A stretch of 33,382 nucleotides of DNA from Nonomuraea aridisoli (GTDB lineage Bacteria > Actinomycetota > Actinomycetes > Streptosporangiales > Streptosporangiaceae), in the NCBI RefSeq assembly GCF_003236395.1, contig NZ_POUD01000078.1:1-33382 (forward strand), given 5' to 3'. The stretch's first letter is position 1, and each line of letters opens with the position of its first letter. A program made the position numbers and the translations under genes. Below the pieces are notes generated by a model. That model saw only the letters and a program-made list of their open reading frames with translations. It was not told where the DNA came from and did no database searches. Shown in pieces: positions 16,287 through 25,029 of this stretch.

Positions 16287-17203
16287 GTGTGTTCCTCGTC
16301 GCCGGAGAAGTCGGGCCAAACTCCGGCCATTCCTGTGGTCAGGTCGTGTCGCGGCTCGTATCCGAGCGCCCTGGCCCGGGAGATGTCCAGGACCACCGCC
16401 GGCATCTCGCCCTGCTTGGCGGGAACGTGCTCGACGGGGATGGGCGCCCCGGTGACCTGGCGGGCCGCGTCGATGAGGTCGTTGACGCTCACCGAACGGC
16501 CGGAGCCGACCACCAGCGGCCCGGTGTGCCGCACCCGCCAGGCGAGCATAACGGCCTGGACGATGTCGTCGACGTGCACATAGTCGCGCAGTTGCATGCC
16601 GTCGCCGTAGACCTGGACACCCTTGCCCGCGGCTGCCGCGCGCATCAGGCGCGGCACGAAGCTGTCCTTGTGCCGCATGCCGGGGCCGTAGACGTTGGCG
16701 AACCGCAGCGAGGCCGCGTGCATGCCGTACGACTGCGCGTACGCGCTGAGCAACATCTCGCCCGCCGCCTTGGTCGCGCCGTACGGCGTGAGCGGCCGGG
16801 GCGGCAGGTCCTCGCTGATCGGCGTCGAGCCGACGTCGCCGGTGACCGCGTTGGTCGAGGCCAGCACGAAGGCGGGCACCTCCCGCTCGCGGGCCAGCTC
16901 CAGCAGGTCGGCGGTCGCCTCGACATTGAGCCGGTACGTGCCGGCCGGGTCGGACACCGACTTCAGCACCGACGTCACCGCCGCCAGGTGCACCACCGCG
17001 TCGAGGCCGGGCGTGACGACCTTCTGTCTCACCTGCGGATCGCACAGGTCACCGACGACGCACTCCACCGCTTTGTCAGGGTGCTCCACCAGGTCGGCGA
17101 CCACGACCTCGGCCCCGCCGGCCAGCAATGCCGACACGAGACGCCTGCCGATGAATCCCGATCCTCCGGTGACGAGTACACGGGTCCCGTCAAGCTCCGG
17201 CAT
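16283..17203 (-). CDS. NAD-dependent sugar epimerase/dehydratase (SDR family)
   Basis: The ATG at 17203 (MPELDGTRVLVTG) follows AAAGGAAA. The 306-residue protein has the extended-SDR cofactor motif TGGSGFIGRRL near residues 12-22 and VVHLAAVTSV. The active-site Ser/Thr lies in LASTNAV, and the catalytic pair in YGATKAAGE (YxxxK). The substrate region follows, with FANVYGPG, YGDGMQLRDYVHVDDI and VGSGRSVSVNDL. This pattern fits UDP-glucose/GlcNAc 4-epimerase-like enzymes, but the exact reaction is not decided by the sequence. It is coupled to the GT2 by an ATGA overlap and probably supplies its donor sugar. Confidence 0.88.
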   Translation of the reverse strand: MPELDGTRVLVTGGSGFIGRRLVSALLAGGAEVVVADLVEHPDKAVECVVGDLCDPQVRQKVVTPGLDAVVHLAAVTSVLKSVSDPAGTYRLNVEATADLLELAREREVPAFVLASTNAVTGDVGSTPISEDLPPRPLTPYGATKAAGEMLLSAYAQSYGMHAASLRFANVYGPGMRHKDSFVPRLMRAAAAGKGVQVYGDGMQLRDYVHVDDIVQAVMLAWRVRHTGPLVVGSGRSVSVNDLIDAARQVTGAPIPVEHVPAKQGEMPAVVLDISRARALGYEPRHDLTTGMAGVWPDFSGDEEHT

Positions 17204-17378
17204 TCGGCGTTTCCTTTCACTTAGGTCACAACCGACCTTACCGGCCTTCGCGGGGCCCTCGTACGCACGAGCCCGCCCGTCGCCGGCCGTGCGCGGAGTG
17301 CTTTCAGCGATCCCATAGGCTACCTTCCTCCGGCAACCGACCTCCGGCGTACGGCGGCCAGGCGATGAGGGGAGAGGC

Positions 17379-18617
17379 GTGAGCCCTGCAGTGGTGATGG
17401 GACCTCCGCTGGTGGTGGGGCTGGTGCTGGCGGTGATCGCCGGGCGCCGCGGATGGGCACCGCCGCTGTGGGTGGCACTCGCGGCCGGTGCGGTGCTGCG
17501 TCTCGCCGTCATGCTGCCCGCCGCCAACGACCCCGTGGTGCCGTACGACTTCGGCCACGACTTCGTCGACGCGGGCCAGGCCGTGCTGAACGGCCAGAAC
17601 CCCACCATGCACCTGCGCGAGGGCGGCTGGCACTTCCTGCCCTTCCTCGCGTACGTGCTGGCCGGCCAGCTGAAGCTGGGCGAGATCCTCGGCCTGTCGT
17701 GGGGGATCGCGGGGCGGATCGTGCCCGTCGTGGCCGACCTCGTGCTCATCGCGCTGGTCGCCAAGCTCGCGGGCGCCGAGAAGGGCAACCTGCGCGCCTT
17801 CCAGTACGCGCTGGTCCCGCTGGGCGTGATGGTGAGCGCCCTGCACGGGCAGTTCCCGCCGATCACGCTGGTGTTCGCGGTGGCCGCGCTGGTCTGCGCG
17901 CGTTCCCAGCGCGCCCACGCCGCCGGGCTGCTCATCGGCCTGTCGATCGCGTGCACCCACTGGTCGGTGCTCATCGTCCCCGGGGTCGTGCTGGCCGTGG
18001 CCGGGGCCCGGGGGCGGCTGACCGTGCTGGGGTGGACGGCCGGTGTGCCGGCGGCGTTCCTGCTGTCCGGCTCGGTGTTCCTGGACACCTCGCTGAGCCA
18101 GTTGCCCGAGCTGGCGGCGCGCATCATGTCGACCAGGCCGGTGGTGGGCGACTGGGGCTGGACGCCGCTCTTCACGGGCGGCGCCCAGGCCGAGTCGCCG
18201 ATCCTGGGCCGGATCGGCATGGTCGTGCTCGTGCTCGGGCTGGCCGCGGCGGCGTGGTGGTGGCGTCGGGCCGACCCGGTCGACCTCACCCTCGTCCTGC
18301 TGCTCGTCTTCCTCATCGTGACCCACCGGCTCGGCGCTCAGTACCTGCTGTGGCCGGTCCCCTTCCTGCTCGCCAGGCCGACCCGCGCCGTCTGGCCCGC
18401 GATCACTCTGGCGAGCCTGTGGGCCGCGTTCGGCTATCTGCGGTTGTACGAGGTCATCGGTGTGGGTTATTGGGCTTCCCATCCGTGGTGGGCCTACTCC
18501 TCCTTCATCGTCATCGCCTTCCTCGTCCGCGCGCTGCCATGGGATCGGCGGGTCGCCACCGGCCAGGCCACCACGAAAGCGACCACCTCGAAGGACGCCG
18601 TGCCCGCCGTCGAATGA
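17379..18617 (+). CDS. Polytopic GT-C-like membrane protein
   Basis: The GTG at 17379 is preceded by GAGGGGAGAGG. The 412-residue protein has about ten membrane helices. The first large extracytoplasmic loop holds acidic residues (VPYDFGHDFVDAGQAVLNGQNP), as expected for polyprenyl-phosphate-sugar-dependent GT-C or GT87 enzymes with a catalytic Asp in the first loop. A His-rich GGWHFLPFLAYVL segment follows, and the C-terminal half holds THRLGAQYLLWPVPFLLARP. I propose that it transfers a sugar from a lipid-linked donor at the outer face. It is divergent from the epimerase/GT2 operon, with 175 bp between. The assignment is by topology and the acidic loop, so the family is not certain. Confidence 0.7.
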   Translation: MSPAVVMGPPLVVGLVLAVIAGRRGWAPPLWVALAAGAVLRLAVMLPAANDPVVPYDFGHDFVDAGQAVLNGQNPTMHLREGGWHFLPFLAYVLAGQLKLGEILGLSWGIAGRIVPVVADLVLIALVAKLAGAEKGNLRAFQYALVPLGVMVSALHGQFPPITLVFAVAALVCARSQRAHAAGLLIGLSIACTHWSVLIVPGVVLAVAGARGRLTVLGWTAGVPAAFLLSGSVFLDTSLSQLPELAARIMSTRPVVGDWGWTPLFTGGAQAESPILGRIGMVVLVLGLAAAAWWWRRADPVDLTLVLLLVFLIVTHRLGAQYLLWPVPFLLARPTRAVWPAITLASLWAAFGYLRLYEVIGVGYWASHPWWAYSSFIVIAFLVRALPWDRRVATGQATTKATTSKDAVPAVE

Positions 18618-18671
18618 TGCTGCACAATGTGAGCGACCGATGACGTAGAGCGAGGGTTCTCGGGGGCTCCC

Positions 18672-19313
18672 ATGCACACGGCCTGGCTGATCACCGCCTG
18701 GCTCGTCGCCGCCCTCGCTCCCGCCGGTTCCGCTCTCTCGTCTTCACCTCATCCCCTTGCCGGGGTGATCGCCGGCCGTGCTTCCGCCGTCCCGCCTCCG
18801 CCCGACGCCCCGGTCGGCGGGGTGCCCGTTCGGGTGGCGGCTCGTGCGCCGGGCCCGGTGCTGGTGTGTGATGTCGCCACGCCGCTGGTGCGGCCGCTGG
18901 GATTCACCCCTCCGGTACGGCTGGTGCCGGGCCGGGTCGCCGTCCGGGGCAACTTCGAGCTCACCGGTTGCGCCTCGGCCGGCCGGTCGGCGGCGTCGCT
19001 GCGTTCCGGGTGGGCCGTGTTGAAGGCCACGGCGCAGGCGTCGTGCACCAGCGTCCGGCAGGTGCGGGGCAGCGTCCTCGTCACGTGGTTCGACGTGACC
19101 GGCCGTCCGGCGGGCACCTCGAAGGTGCGTCTGCGCGCCGACCGCCTGGTCGCCCGCCATCCGGCCGAGGCGTTGCTCGACGGCGCGGTCACGGCGGGAC
19201 GGCTGACCGGCGCGCGGGTCCACGGCGTCCTCGCCGCCCCCGCCACCCTCCTCGGCTGCGCCACCGCGGGCACCACCACCCTCTCCGGCGCCGGCCGCAT
19301 CACGTTCCGCTGA
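18672..19313 (+). CDS. Secreted protein of unknown function with four cysteines
   Basis: The 213-residue protein has an N-terminal hydrophobic signal (WLITAWLVAALAPAG) with likely cleavage near residue 22. The mature part is beta-strand-like and low in charge, with Cys at 66, 100, 125 and 196, which would make two disulfides outside the cell. GFTPPVRLVPGRVAVRGNFELTGC and the closing GTTTLSGAGRITFR resemble secreted jelly-roll-type actinomycete proteins. No catalytic motif is visible. It follows the GT-C-like gene by 54 bp on the same strand, so co-transcription is possible. It ends 36 bp before the convergent carboxypeptidase stop. Confidence 0.7.
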   Translation: MHTAWLITAWLVAALAPAGSALSSSPHPLAGVIAGRASAVPPPPDAPVGGVPVRVAARAPGPVLVCDVATPLVRPLGFTPPVRLVPGRVAVRGNFELTGCASAGRSAASLRSGWAVLKATAQASCTSVRQVRGSVLVTWFDVTGRPAGTSKVRLRADRLVARHPAEALLDGAVTAGRLTGARVHGVLAAPATLLGCATAGTTTLSGAGRITFR

Positions 19314-19349
19314 ACGCCTTCCCGTGTCATGCGGTGTTCTTCGCGCGGG

Positions 19350-20198
19350 TCAGCCGAAGGCGATCTGGTCGTCGGCGTAGTCGAGGAGGCGTTCGGCCGT
19401 GGTGAAGCGGCGTTCGTTCTGGTCGCCCAGGAGCACGCCCACCACCTCCCGGCCGTTGCGCTCGCCCGCGAACAGCAGGCAGTAGCCGGCCGCCCGGGTG
19501 AAGCCGGTCTTGACGCCCAGCACGTCGTCGGCCCGGTCGAGCAGCTTGTTCGTGTTGTGCCAGACGTGCGCCCGGTGCACGGCCGTCTTGGCCACCCGGT
19601 GCACCGGCTTGCCGACGATGGTCCTGAACACGCTGCTGCGCATCGCGTGCTGGGCCAGCCTGACCTGGTCCGCGGCCGTGGAGTGGCCGCCGTTGGCGGG
19701 CGTCGGCATGCCGTCGGCGTTGGTGTAGCGGGTGTCGGAGAGCCCGAGCGCGCGGGCGGCCCGGTTCATCTTGGCCACGAACGCCGTCTTGCCGGGCCCG
19801 TAGTGCCGGGCCAGGACGTTCGCGGCGTCGGCGCCCGACGGGAGCATCAGGGCGTACAGCAGGTCCCTGACGGTGAAGCGCTCACCGGCGCGCAGACCGG
19901 CGGTGGCGGCGCCGCCGCGGGCGGCGTACCTGACGTCGATGGCGTCGACCCTGATGACGTCGCTCAACTGCGCCTCGCTGAGCACGACGTACGCGGTCAT
20001 GACCTTGACCAGACTCGCGACCGGCATGCGTTTCGTGTGCCGTTTGCCGTAGTGGACCGTTCCTGCGGAGTCGATGACGTACGCGGACTTCGCCCCGACG
20101 TGCGGGGCCTCCACGGCGGCCACGGCGGGGGAAGAGAACCCCACAAGCGTGGCGACTACGACAGAGCTGATGAAACCCCCAATACGCATGACAATCAT
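19350..20198 (-). CDS. Serine D-Ala-D-Ala carboxypeptidase (S11/PBP5 family)
   Basis: The 282-residue protein has a signal peptide (residues 1 to about 28, ending AVAA), so it works outside the membrane. The catalytic motifs are S62-L-V-K65 (SxxK) and K230-T-G232 (KTG). The middle SxN motif reads S121-G-A123, with Ala in place of Asn. These enzymes trim the terminal D-Ala from peptidoglycan stem peptides. The C-terminal beta domain and anchor of PBP5 are missing, giving a soluble short form. The start at 20198 has no clear ribosome site; ATG at 20189 is an alternative. It lies back to back with the DUF1508 gene across 98 bp. Confidence 0.9.
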   Translation of the reverse strand: MIVMRIGGFISSVVVATLVGFSSPAVAAVEAPHVGAKSAYVIDSAGTVHYGKRHTKRMPVASLVKVMTAYVVLSEAQLSDVIRVDAIDVRYAARGGAATAGLRAGERFTVRDLLYALMLPSGADAANVLARHYGPGKTAFVAKMNRAARALGLSDTRYTNADGMPTPANGGHSTAADQVRLAQHAMRSSVFRTIVGKPVHRVAKTAVHRAHVWHNTNKLLDRADDVLGVKTGFTRAAGYCLLFAGERNGREVVGVLLGDQNERRFTTAERLLDYADDQIAFG

Positions 20199-20296
20199 GG
20201 TGACAGGCGATCAAGGTTTCGTTTGCTTAATTCAGCTATGAGTCGCTATCAGACGGGGGTAAATCATTCATAGATCCGATATGGCGGGGGACAGTC

Positions 20297-20488
20297 ATGG
20301 CAGGAAAATTCATCATTAGTGAGGATGAACAGGGCGGATACCGTTTCGCTCTCGTCGCGAACAACGGGCAGACGCTCGCCGTCGGAAGCGGGTTCCCGTC
20401 CAAGATGGCATGCGTGAACGGCATCGAAACCGTACGCAGGAACGCTCCAGAGGCCGTGATCGAGGACCTGAGCGCGAGCGAGCGCTAG
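20297..20488 (+). CDS. DUF1508 (YegP-like) small protein
   Basis: The 63-residue protein is a single YegP-type repeat: an acidic beta-turn start (ISEDEQGGYRFALVANNGQTLAVG), then SGFPSKMACVNGIETVRRNAP with the conserved aromatic and Gly residues. The ATG at 20297 has GGGGGA 5 nt upstream. DUF1508 proteins are small, often linked to stress, and of unknown function. The stop codon TAG at 20486-20488 lies inside a CTAG shared with the TAG of the convergent DedA gene. Confidence 0.88.
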   Translation: MAGKFIISEDEQGGYRFALVANNGQTLAVGSGFPSKMACVNGIETVRRNAPEAVIEDLSASER

Positions 20489-21021
20489 GAGACCGGCACC
20501 TTCTCCTCGGCCGCGCGCCGCCTGCGCCGGCGGCGTACCGAGAGCCAGGCCACGACGGCGACGACCGCGACGGCCACGGCTCCGGCCGCCAGCGGCGAGC
20601 GCGCGGCCAGCTCCAGCCAGCCCCACACGAGCGCCGTCATGCCGAACCACCACATCGGCGCCCAGGTCAGGCAGCCCAGCGCGCTGGCCACGACGTACCA
20701 GGGATAGGAGACGCGCAGCGCCCCCGCGACCCACGGGAGCGTGTGGCGCAGCACGGGCACCCAGAAGCACCCGTAGACGGCCAGCGCACCCCACTTCTCG
20801 ACGACCTGCTCGATCTTCGCGATCCGCTCGCGGCCCATCTTGACGCCGACCCGCGACTCGTAGAGGCGCTCGCCGAGCCTGCGGCCGACCCAGTAATAGA
20901 CCTGGAACGCCGCGAACAGCGCCAGGATCAGGATGGCGCCCACCAGCCAGTAGGGCAGCCCCAGCCAGTACGGAGCGGTGGGGGCGGGGACGGCGAACGT
21001 CGCGAGCCGCATGCTGCTCAT
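20485..21021 (-). CDS. DedA/VTT-family membrane protein
   Basis: The 178-residue protein has the SNARE-associated (DedA/VTT) pattern: LFAAFQVYYWVGRRLGERL, then a CFWVPVLRHTLPWVAGALRVSY segment with the conserved Arg of the family, and a further pair of helices. DedA proteins are thought to be lipid or ion transporters, and some translocate undecaprenyl phosphate. The C-terminus is strongly basic. The ATG at 21021 is only 2 nt from AAGGAGG, while ATG at 21012 is 11 nt away, so the start is uncertain. A near-perfect iron box sits 15 bp upstream, so expression probably falls when iron is plentiful. It ends in a CTAG shared with the DUF1508 stop. Confidence 0.8.
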   Translation of the reverse strand: MSSMRLATFAVPAPTAPYWLGLPYWLVGAILILALFAAFQVYYWVGRRLGERLYESRVGVKMGRERIAKIEQVVEKWGALAVYGCFWVPVLRHTLPWVAGALRVSYPWYVVASALGCLTWAPMWWFGMTALVWGWLELAARSPLAAGAVAVAVVAVVAWLSVRRRRRRRAAEEKVPVS

Positions 21022-21035
21022 CCCCTCCTTGATCC

Positions 21036-21054
21036 TTAGGTCAGCCTTACCTTA
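21036..21054. promoter_or_regulatory. IdeR/DmdR-type iron box
   Basis: TTAGGTCAGCCTTACCTTA matches 16 of 19 positions of the IdeR/DmdR consensus (TTAGGTTAGGCTAACCTAA, with position 10 read as S). It is a near palindrome. It lies just upstream of the DedA ribosome site and about 100 bp before the divergent small exported protein. Iron-bound repressor would block DedA transcription. Confidence 0.7.
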
Positions 21055-21157
21055 GTTCAAAAGTGGACGTTTGTGCTACAACCACCTGCAACCAGCCGAC
21101 AAGCAGCGCTCAACCTCTCCGCCTCACTCTAGGTGTGAGCAGGAAGAGGTGGAGACC

Positions 21158-21658
21158 ATGTCGACCAGAAGCGCGGCCGTCCTGACCGGCACCGCGGGCG
21201 CGGCCCGGATGTTCGTCGCGGCCCTGGCCTTCACCAGCGCGTACGTCGGATTCTCCGCCTACGGCGCCGCGACCTCCGACACCCGGGCCGAGCAGATCAC
21301 CCTGTCGTCCCGCGCGCTGCCCGTCACCGCCCCCGCCGCCGAGGTCGCCCCGGCGAAGAACGGCGAGATCGCCGTGAGCGTCGTGGCCGACGGCGGCTGC
21401 GCCCGCTCGTACGAGGCGCGCAGCCTGCTCGTCAACCCCGAGCCCGGCCAGAGCATGCGCTACGGCTGGCGGCTCGCCCGCTGGAGCCCCGCCACCAAGA
21501 CCTGGCGGACGTACCTGCGCGGCCACGACGGCTTCGCCGGCGCCGAGCGCACGGCCGAGTGGCGCGCCCAGATCTCCGGCAACCCCGGGTGGTACCGCGT
21601 CGAGCTGACGGCCGGCGGCGAGGCCGTCACGAGCGAGCGTTTCCAGGTGAGCTGCTGA
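21158..21658 (+). CDS. Small exported protein of unknown function
   Basis: The ATG at 21158 follows a GAGGTGGAG site. The 166-residue protein has a hydrophobic N-terminal segment (about 17-38: MFVAALAFTSAYVGFSAYG) acting as signal or anchor, then a polar linker. The folded part includes VSVVADGGC81ARSYEARSLL and a Trp-rich stretch (WRLARWSPATKTWRTYLRG), and the final residue is Cys166. Two cysteines could pair. I see no known domain. It is divergent from DedA across the iron box. Its last 32 bp overlap the convergent SARP gene. Confidence 0.7.
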   Translation: MSTRSAAVLTGTAGAARMFVAALAFTSAYVGFSAYGAATSDTRAEQITLSSRALPVTAPAAEVAPAKNGEIAVSVVADGGCARSYEARSLLVNPEPGQSMRYGWRLARWSPATKTWRTYLRGHDGFAGAERTAEWRAQISGNPGWYRVELTAGGEAVTSERFQVSC

Positions 21659-24600
21659 CCGACTGCCGGGCCGCCTCAACCCAGCGCGGCACGCCCACCC
21701 GCTCGGCCACCTCCAGCGCCTTCTCGTAATGCTCGCGCGCGGCCTCGGGCTGGCCCAGGCGGACAGCCAGGTCGCCGAGCGTCAGCGCCACCGGCCACAG
21801 CGCGACCACGCCGGTGCCGGCGCCCGCCACCCGGTCGGCGAACGGCTTGAGCTTGTCGTAGCAGTCGACCATCCGCTCGCGGTCGTCGAGCAGCATGCCG
21901 GCCAGCGCCCGCCAGGTCATCGCCAGCTCGTACAGGAAGTCGGGGCGCACCGGCGGACGGGTGGCGGCCACGGCCCTGGCATCGCTGAGGTGGCCCGCCG
22001 AGGCCAGCGCCAGCGCGTACGCGTCGAGCGTCCACTTCGCGCCGCGCTGGTGTTTCTCGGCCAGCAGGTCGACCATCTCGGCCGCCCGCCCCGCCACCAG
22101 GTGCAGGCAGAACGTCGTGATCAGCGGGAGGTCCTGGCGGCCCTCCAGCATGCCGGCCCGCGCCGTCATGCGGGCCGCCTCGCGGTAGGCCCGCTCCGCG
22201 CCCTCGTAGTCACCGGCGATCATCAGCCGCTGACCCGAGTACCAGACCACGACCGCGGCGGGCGCCGACAGGTCGTACTGCCTGGCCAGGGCGTCGGCCG
22301 CCGCGGCGTGCTCGTCGGCCGCCGCGAACTCGCCCCTCGCCGCCGCGCACTCCAGCAGCACCAGGTGAGCGAGGGCCTGGGTGGCCATCTGACCCGAACG
22401 CTGGGCGACCTCCAGCAGCTCCCGGCCGATGCTCTCCCGCGAATCGACCGCCGGGATGTCGTACGACTGGCGAAGCCGCCCGCTCAGCGCCGCGGCGATC
22501 AGCGCCGGGTCGCCGCTCTGCCGGGCCAGCTCCAGCGCCTCCAGCGACGCCTGCCGCCCGCGCTCGGGCGCGGAGGAACCCTCCAGCTCCAGCGCCAGCG
22601 TGGTGAGCAGGCTCGCCCGCAGCCGCTGCTCGCCCGGCGGCAGCTCCATGAGCGCCTTCTCGGTGACGTCGACGATCTCCCACGCCGTACGGGTGAAATC
22701 GCGCGCCATGCCCTTGTGCGGCACGGCCAGCGACGCCGCCACCTTCGCCGTGAGCTCCAGGTCGCCCAGCGGCAGCGCGGCGTCCATCGCCTGGCGGCGC
22801 AGCAGCCGGGCCGCCTCCATGTCGCCGCAGAGCGCGAGCGCCCGGATCTGGCGCAGCATGAGCCGCAGCCGCTCCTTGGCCCGCACGGGCAGGTCGCCCT
22901 GCTGGTCGCCGCGGGACCGGTCGAACGCGGCGATGGCCTGCTCCCACAGCGTGGCCGCCTCGCGGTGGGCGAAGCGCCGCTCGGCCTGCTCGGCCGCCAG
23001 GCCCGCGTAGTGGACCGCCTTGCCGGCCGCGTCGGCCAGGAAGTAGTGGTGGGCCAGCGCCGCCACGTCGGACGGCGCCCGCTGCTCGATGACCGCCGCC
23101 ACGGCCGCGTGCAGCCGGGTGCGGCGCAGCCGGGAGGCGTCGGAGTAGATCGTGTCGCGCACCAGGTCGTGGTCGAACCTGAGCAGCCCCGGCCCCGGCT
23201 CGGTCACCAGCCCCGCCAGCAGCGCCGCCTCGACCGCCTCGATCACCGCGTCCTCGTCACCGGCGACCGCGATCAGCACGTCGAGATCGACGTCGCGGCC
23301 GATCACCGCGGCCTGCAACAGGATCTGCTGGGCACCCGACGGCAGCCGCGAGATGCGCCGACGCAGCACGTCGCGCACGCCGGACGGCACCTGCGAGAGC
23401 ACCTCGGTGGCGCTGGCCCGATCGGCCGCGCCCTCGGAGTCGAGCAGCCGCACGGTCTCGCGCACGAAGAACGGGTTGCCGGCGGTGCGCTCGACGATCG
23501 ACTTGACCGCGTCCTCGTCGATCTCGCGGACGCAGGTGGCCTTGACCAGCTCGGCCACCGCCTTCGGGTCGAGCCCCGACAGGCCCACGCGGACCGGGCC
23601 GAGCCGGGCCAGAGCGGCCAGCACGTCGGACTGGCGGTCGTCGAGCTCGCTCTCGCGGCACGTCACCACCAGCAGCACCCGGCTGGTCGCCAGCAGGCTC
23701 GGCAGCGCGCGCAGCAGGGCCAGCGTCTGGTCGTCGGCCCAGTGCAGGTCTTCGAGCGTCAGCAGCACGGGGCCACGCCGCGCCACCCCCGCGAGATAGC
23801 CGCCGACCGCGCGGTGCAGGCGGAAGCCGCCGGAGACCTCGTCCTCGTCCGGATCGGGGGCGGCGTCGTCGAGCAGCGGCGCGAGCAACTGGGCGTATTC
23901 GCCGGCGCCGGTCACGCCGACGAGCGTGCGCAGGATCTCGACCCACGCCCAGCCGGGCGGGGTGGCGCTGGAGTCGGGGCAGGCGCCCGAGGCGGTGATC
24001 CAGCCGTCGTCGGCCAACCGGCTCTCCAGCCGGCGCAACAGCGTGGTCTTGCCCGCGCCGGCCACGCCGGTCACCACCGCGACCTGGAACCGGCCCGTAC
24101 GGGAGGCCGCGGTGGTCAGCCGGGCCAGCTCGGCGTCACGGCCGACGAACGGCTCCGGCTCCAGCGGCGGCGGCTCGACGGGCTGGGCGGGCCGGGGCGG
24201 CCAGGTGTCGGTGACCGGCGCGGCGGCCCTCGGGGCGCGCGCCGGCGGCGCCAGGTCCAGCTCGGGCGACTGGGCCAGGATGTCGGACTCGAGCTTGCGC
24301 AGCGCGGGCCCCGGGTCGATGCCCAGCTCGTCGGCGAGGATCGTACGGGCCCGGCGCAGCGCGGCCAGCGCGTCGCCCTGGCGACCGCAGCGGTAGAGGC
24401 CGAGCGCCAGCAGCCGCCAGCCCTCCTCGCGCAGCGGGTGCTCGGTGGTGAGCGCCTCCAGGTCGGGCACGGTCTCGGCGTGCAGACCGAGCCGCAGGCC
24501 GGTGTCGGCGTGGCGGTCGCGGGCCACCAGACGCAGCTCGGTGAGCCGGTTGACCTCGGCCTCGGCCCACGCCTGGTCGGCGAAGTCGGAGTAGGGGGTG

Positions 24601-25019
24601 CCGCGCCACAGGCCGAGCGCCTTCTCCAGACGGGCGCGGGCGGACTGCGGGTCGCCCTCCTCCAGGTGCTCGCCGGCGGCGCGGACGAGCTGCTCGAACC
24701 GGAGCGCGTCGACCTGGTCGGGCGCCACGCGCAGCGCGTAACCGGAAGCGACCGTCACCAGCAGCCGGTTGGGGCCGCCACGCGGGCGGCCGGGCTCCAG
24801 CACCCTGCGCAGGCGCGAGATGTAGACCTGCAGGCCCGACTGCGCGCCCTTGGCCGCGTCGTCGTCCCACAGATCGTAAAGGAGTGTGTCAACAGGGACG
24901 ACCTGCCCCCTGGCCACGAGAAGCCGGGCGAGGACGGCCCGCTGCCGCAGACCGCCGAGGTCGAGTTCGTCGTCGTGTTCGTACGCCTCGACTGGCCCCA
25001 GAACTCGGAACGCCACCAT
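21627..25019 (-). CDS. SARP-type transcriptional regulator with ATPase and TPR-like region (AfsR-like)
   Basis: The 1130-residue protein starts at ATG 25019 (MVAFRVLGPVEAYEHDD), the usual start of this family; a 20-residue upstream extension is not family-like. Domains are an OmpR-type winged helix at about 1-95, a bacterial activator domain at about 96-250, and a Pro-rich linker. An AAA/STAND-type ATPase follows with Walker A GVAGAGKT (318-325) and Walker B LLTLEDLHWADD (419-430). A long helical TPR-like C-terminal region spans about 640-1130. Such proteins activate secondary-metabolite or developmental genes and use ATP binding to control oligomerisation. No biosynthetic gene cluster adjoins it, so targets are unknown. 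It has no ribosome site; a TTGTGC-18-TAGCGT promoter places transcription near the ATG. Confidence 0.9.
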   Translation of the reverse strand: MVAFRVLGPVEAYEHDDELDLGGLRQRAVLARLLVARGQVVPVDTLLYDLWDDDAAKGAQSGLQVYISRLRRVLEPGRPRGGPNRLLVTVASGYALRVAPDQVDALRFEQLVRAAGEHLEEGDPQSARARLEKALGLWRGTPYSDFADQAWAEAEVNRLTELRLVARDRHADTGLRLGLHAETVPDLEALTTEHPLREEGWRLLALGLYRCGRQGDALAALRRARTILADELGIDPGPALRKLESDILAQSPELDLAPPARAPRAAAPVTDTWPPRPAQPVEPPPLEPEPFVGRDAELARLTTAASRTGRFQVAVVTGVAGAGKTTLLRRLESRLADDGWITASGACPDSSATPPGWAWVEILRTLVGVTGAGEYAQLLAPLLDDAAPDPDEDEVSGGFRLHRAVGGYLAGVARRGPVLLTLEDLHWADDQTLALLRALPSLLATSRVLLVVTCRESELDDRQSDVLAALARLGPVRVGLSGLDPKAVAELVKATCVREIDEDAVKSIVERTAGNPFFVRETVRLLDSEGAADRASATEVLSQVPSGVRDVLRRRISRLPSGAQQILLQAAVIGRDVDLDVLIAVAGDEDAVIEAVEAALLAGLVTEPGPGLLRFDHDLVRDTIYSDASRLRRTRLHAAVAAVIEQRAPSDVAALAHHYFLADAAGKAVHYAGLAAEQAERRFAHREAATLWEQAIAAFDRSRGDQQGDLPVRAKERLRLMLRQIRALALCGDMEAARLLRRQAMDAALPLGDLELTAKVAASLAVPHKGMARDFTRTAWEIVDVTEKALMELPPGEQRLRASLLTTLALELEGSSAPERGRQASLEALELARQSGDPALIAAALSGRLRQSYDIPAVDSRESIGRELLEVAQRSGQMATQALAHLVLLECAAARGEFAAADEHAAAADALARQYDLSAPAAVVVWYSGQRLMIAGDYEGAERAYREAARMTARAGMLEGRQDLPLITTFCLHLVAGRAAEMVDLLAEKHQRGAKWTLDAYALALASAGHLSDARAVAATRPPVRPDFLYELAMTWRALAGMLLDDRERMVDCYDKLKPFADRVAGAGTGVVALWPVALTLGDLAVRLGQPEAAREHYEKALEVAERVGVPRWVEAARQSVSSSPGNARS

Positions 25020-25029
25020 GTCAGCCGCC

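Noticed and set aside
21130..21150. CTCAC/GTGAG repeat before the small exported protein
   Set aside because: The 5-bp arms with a 7-nt centre are expected by chance and no promoter element supports it.
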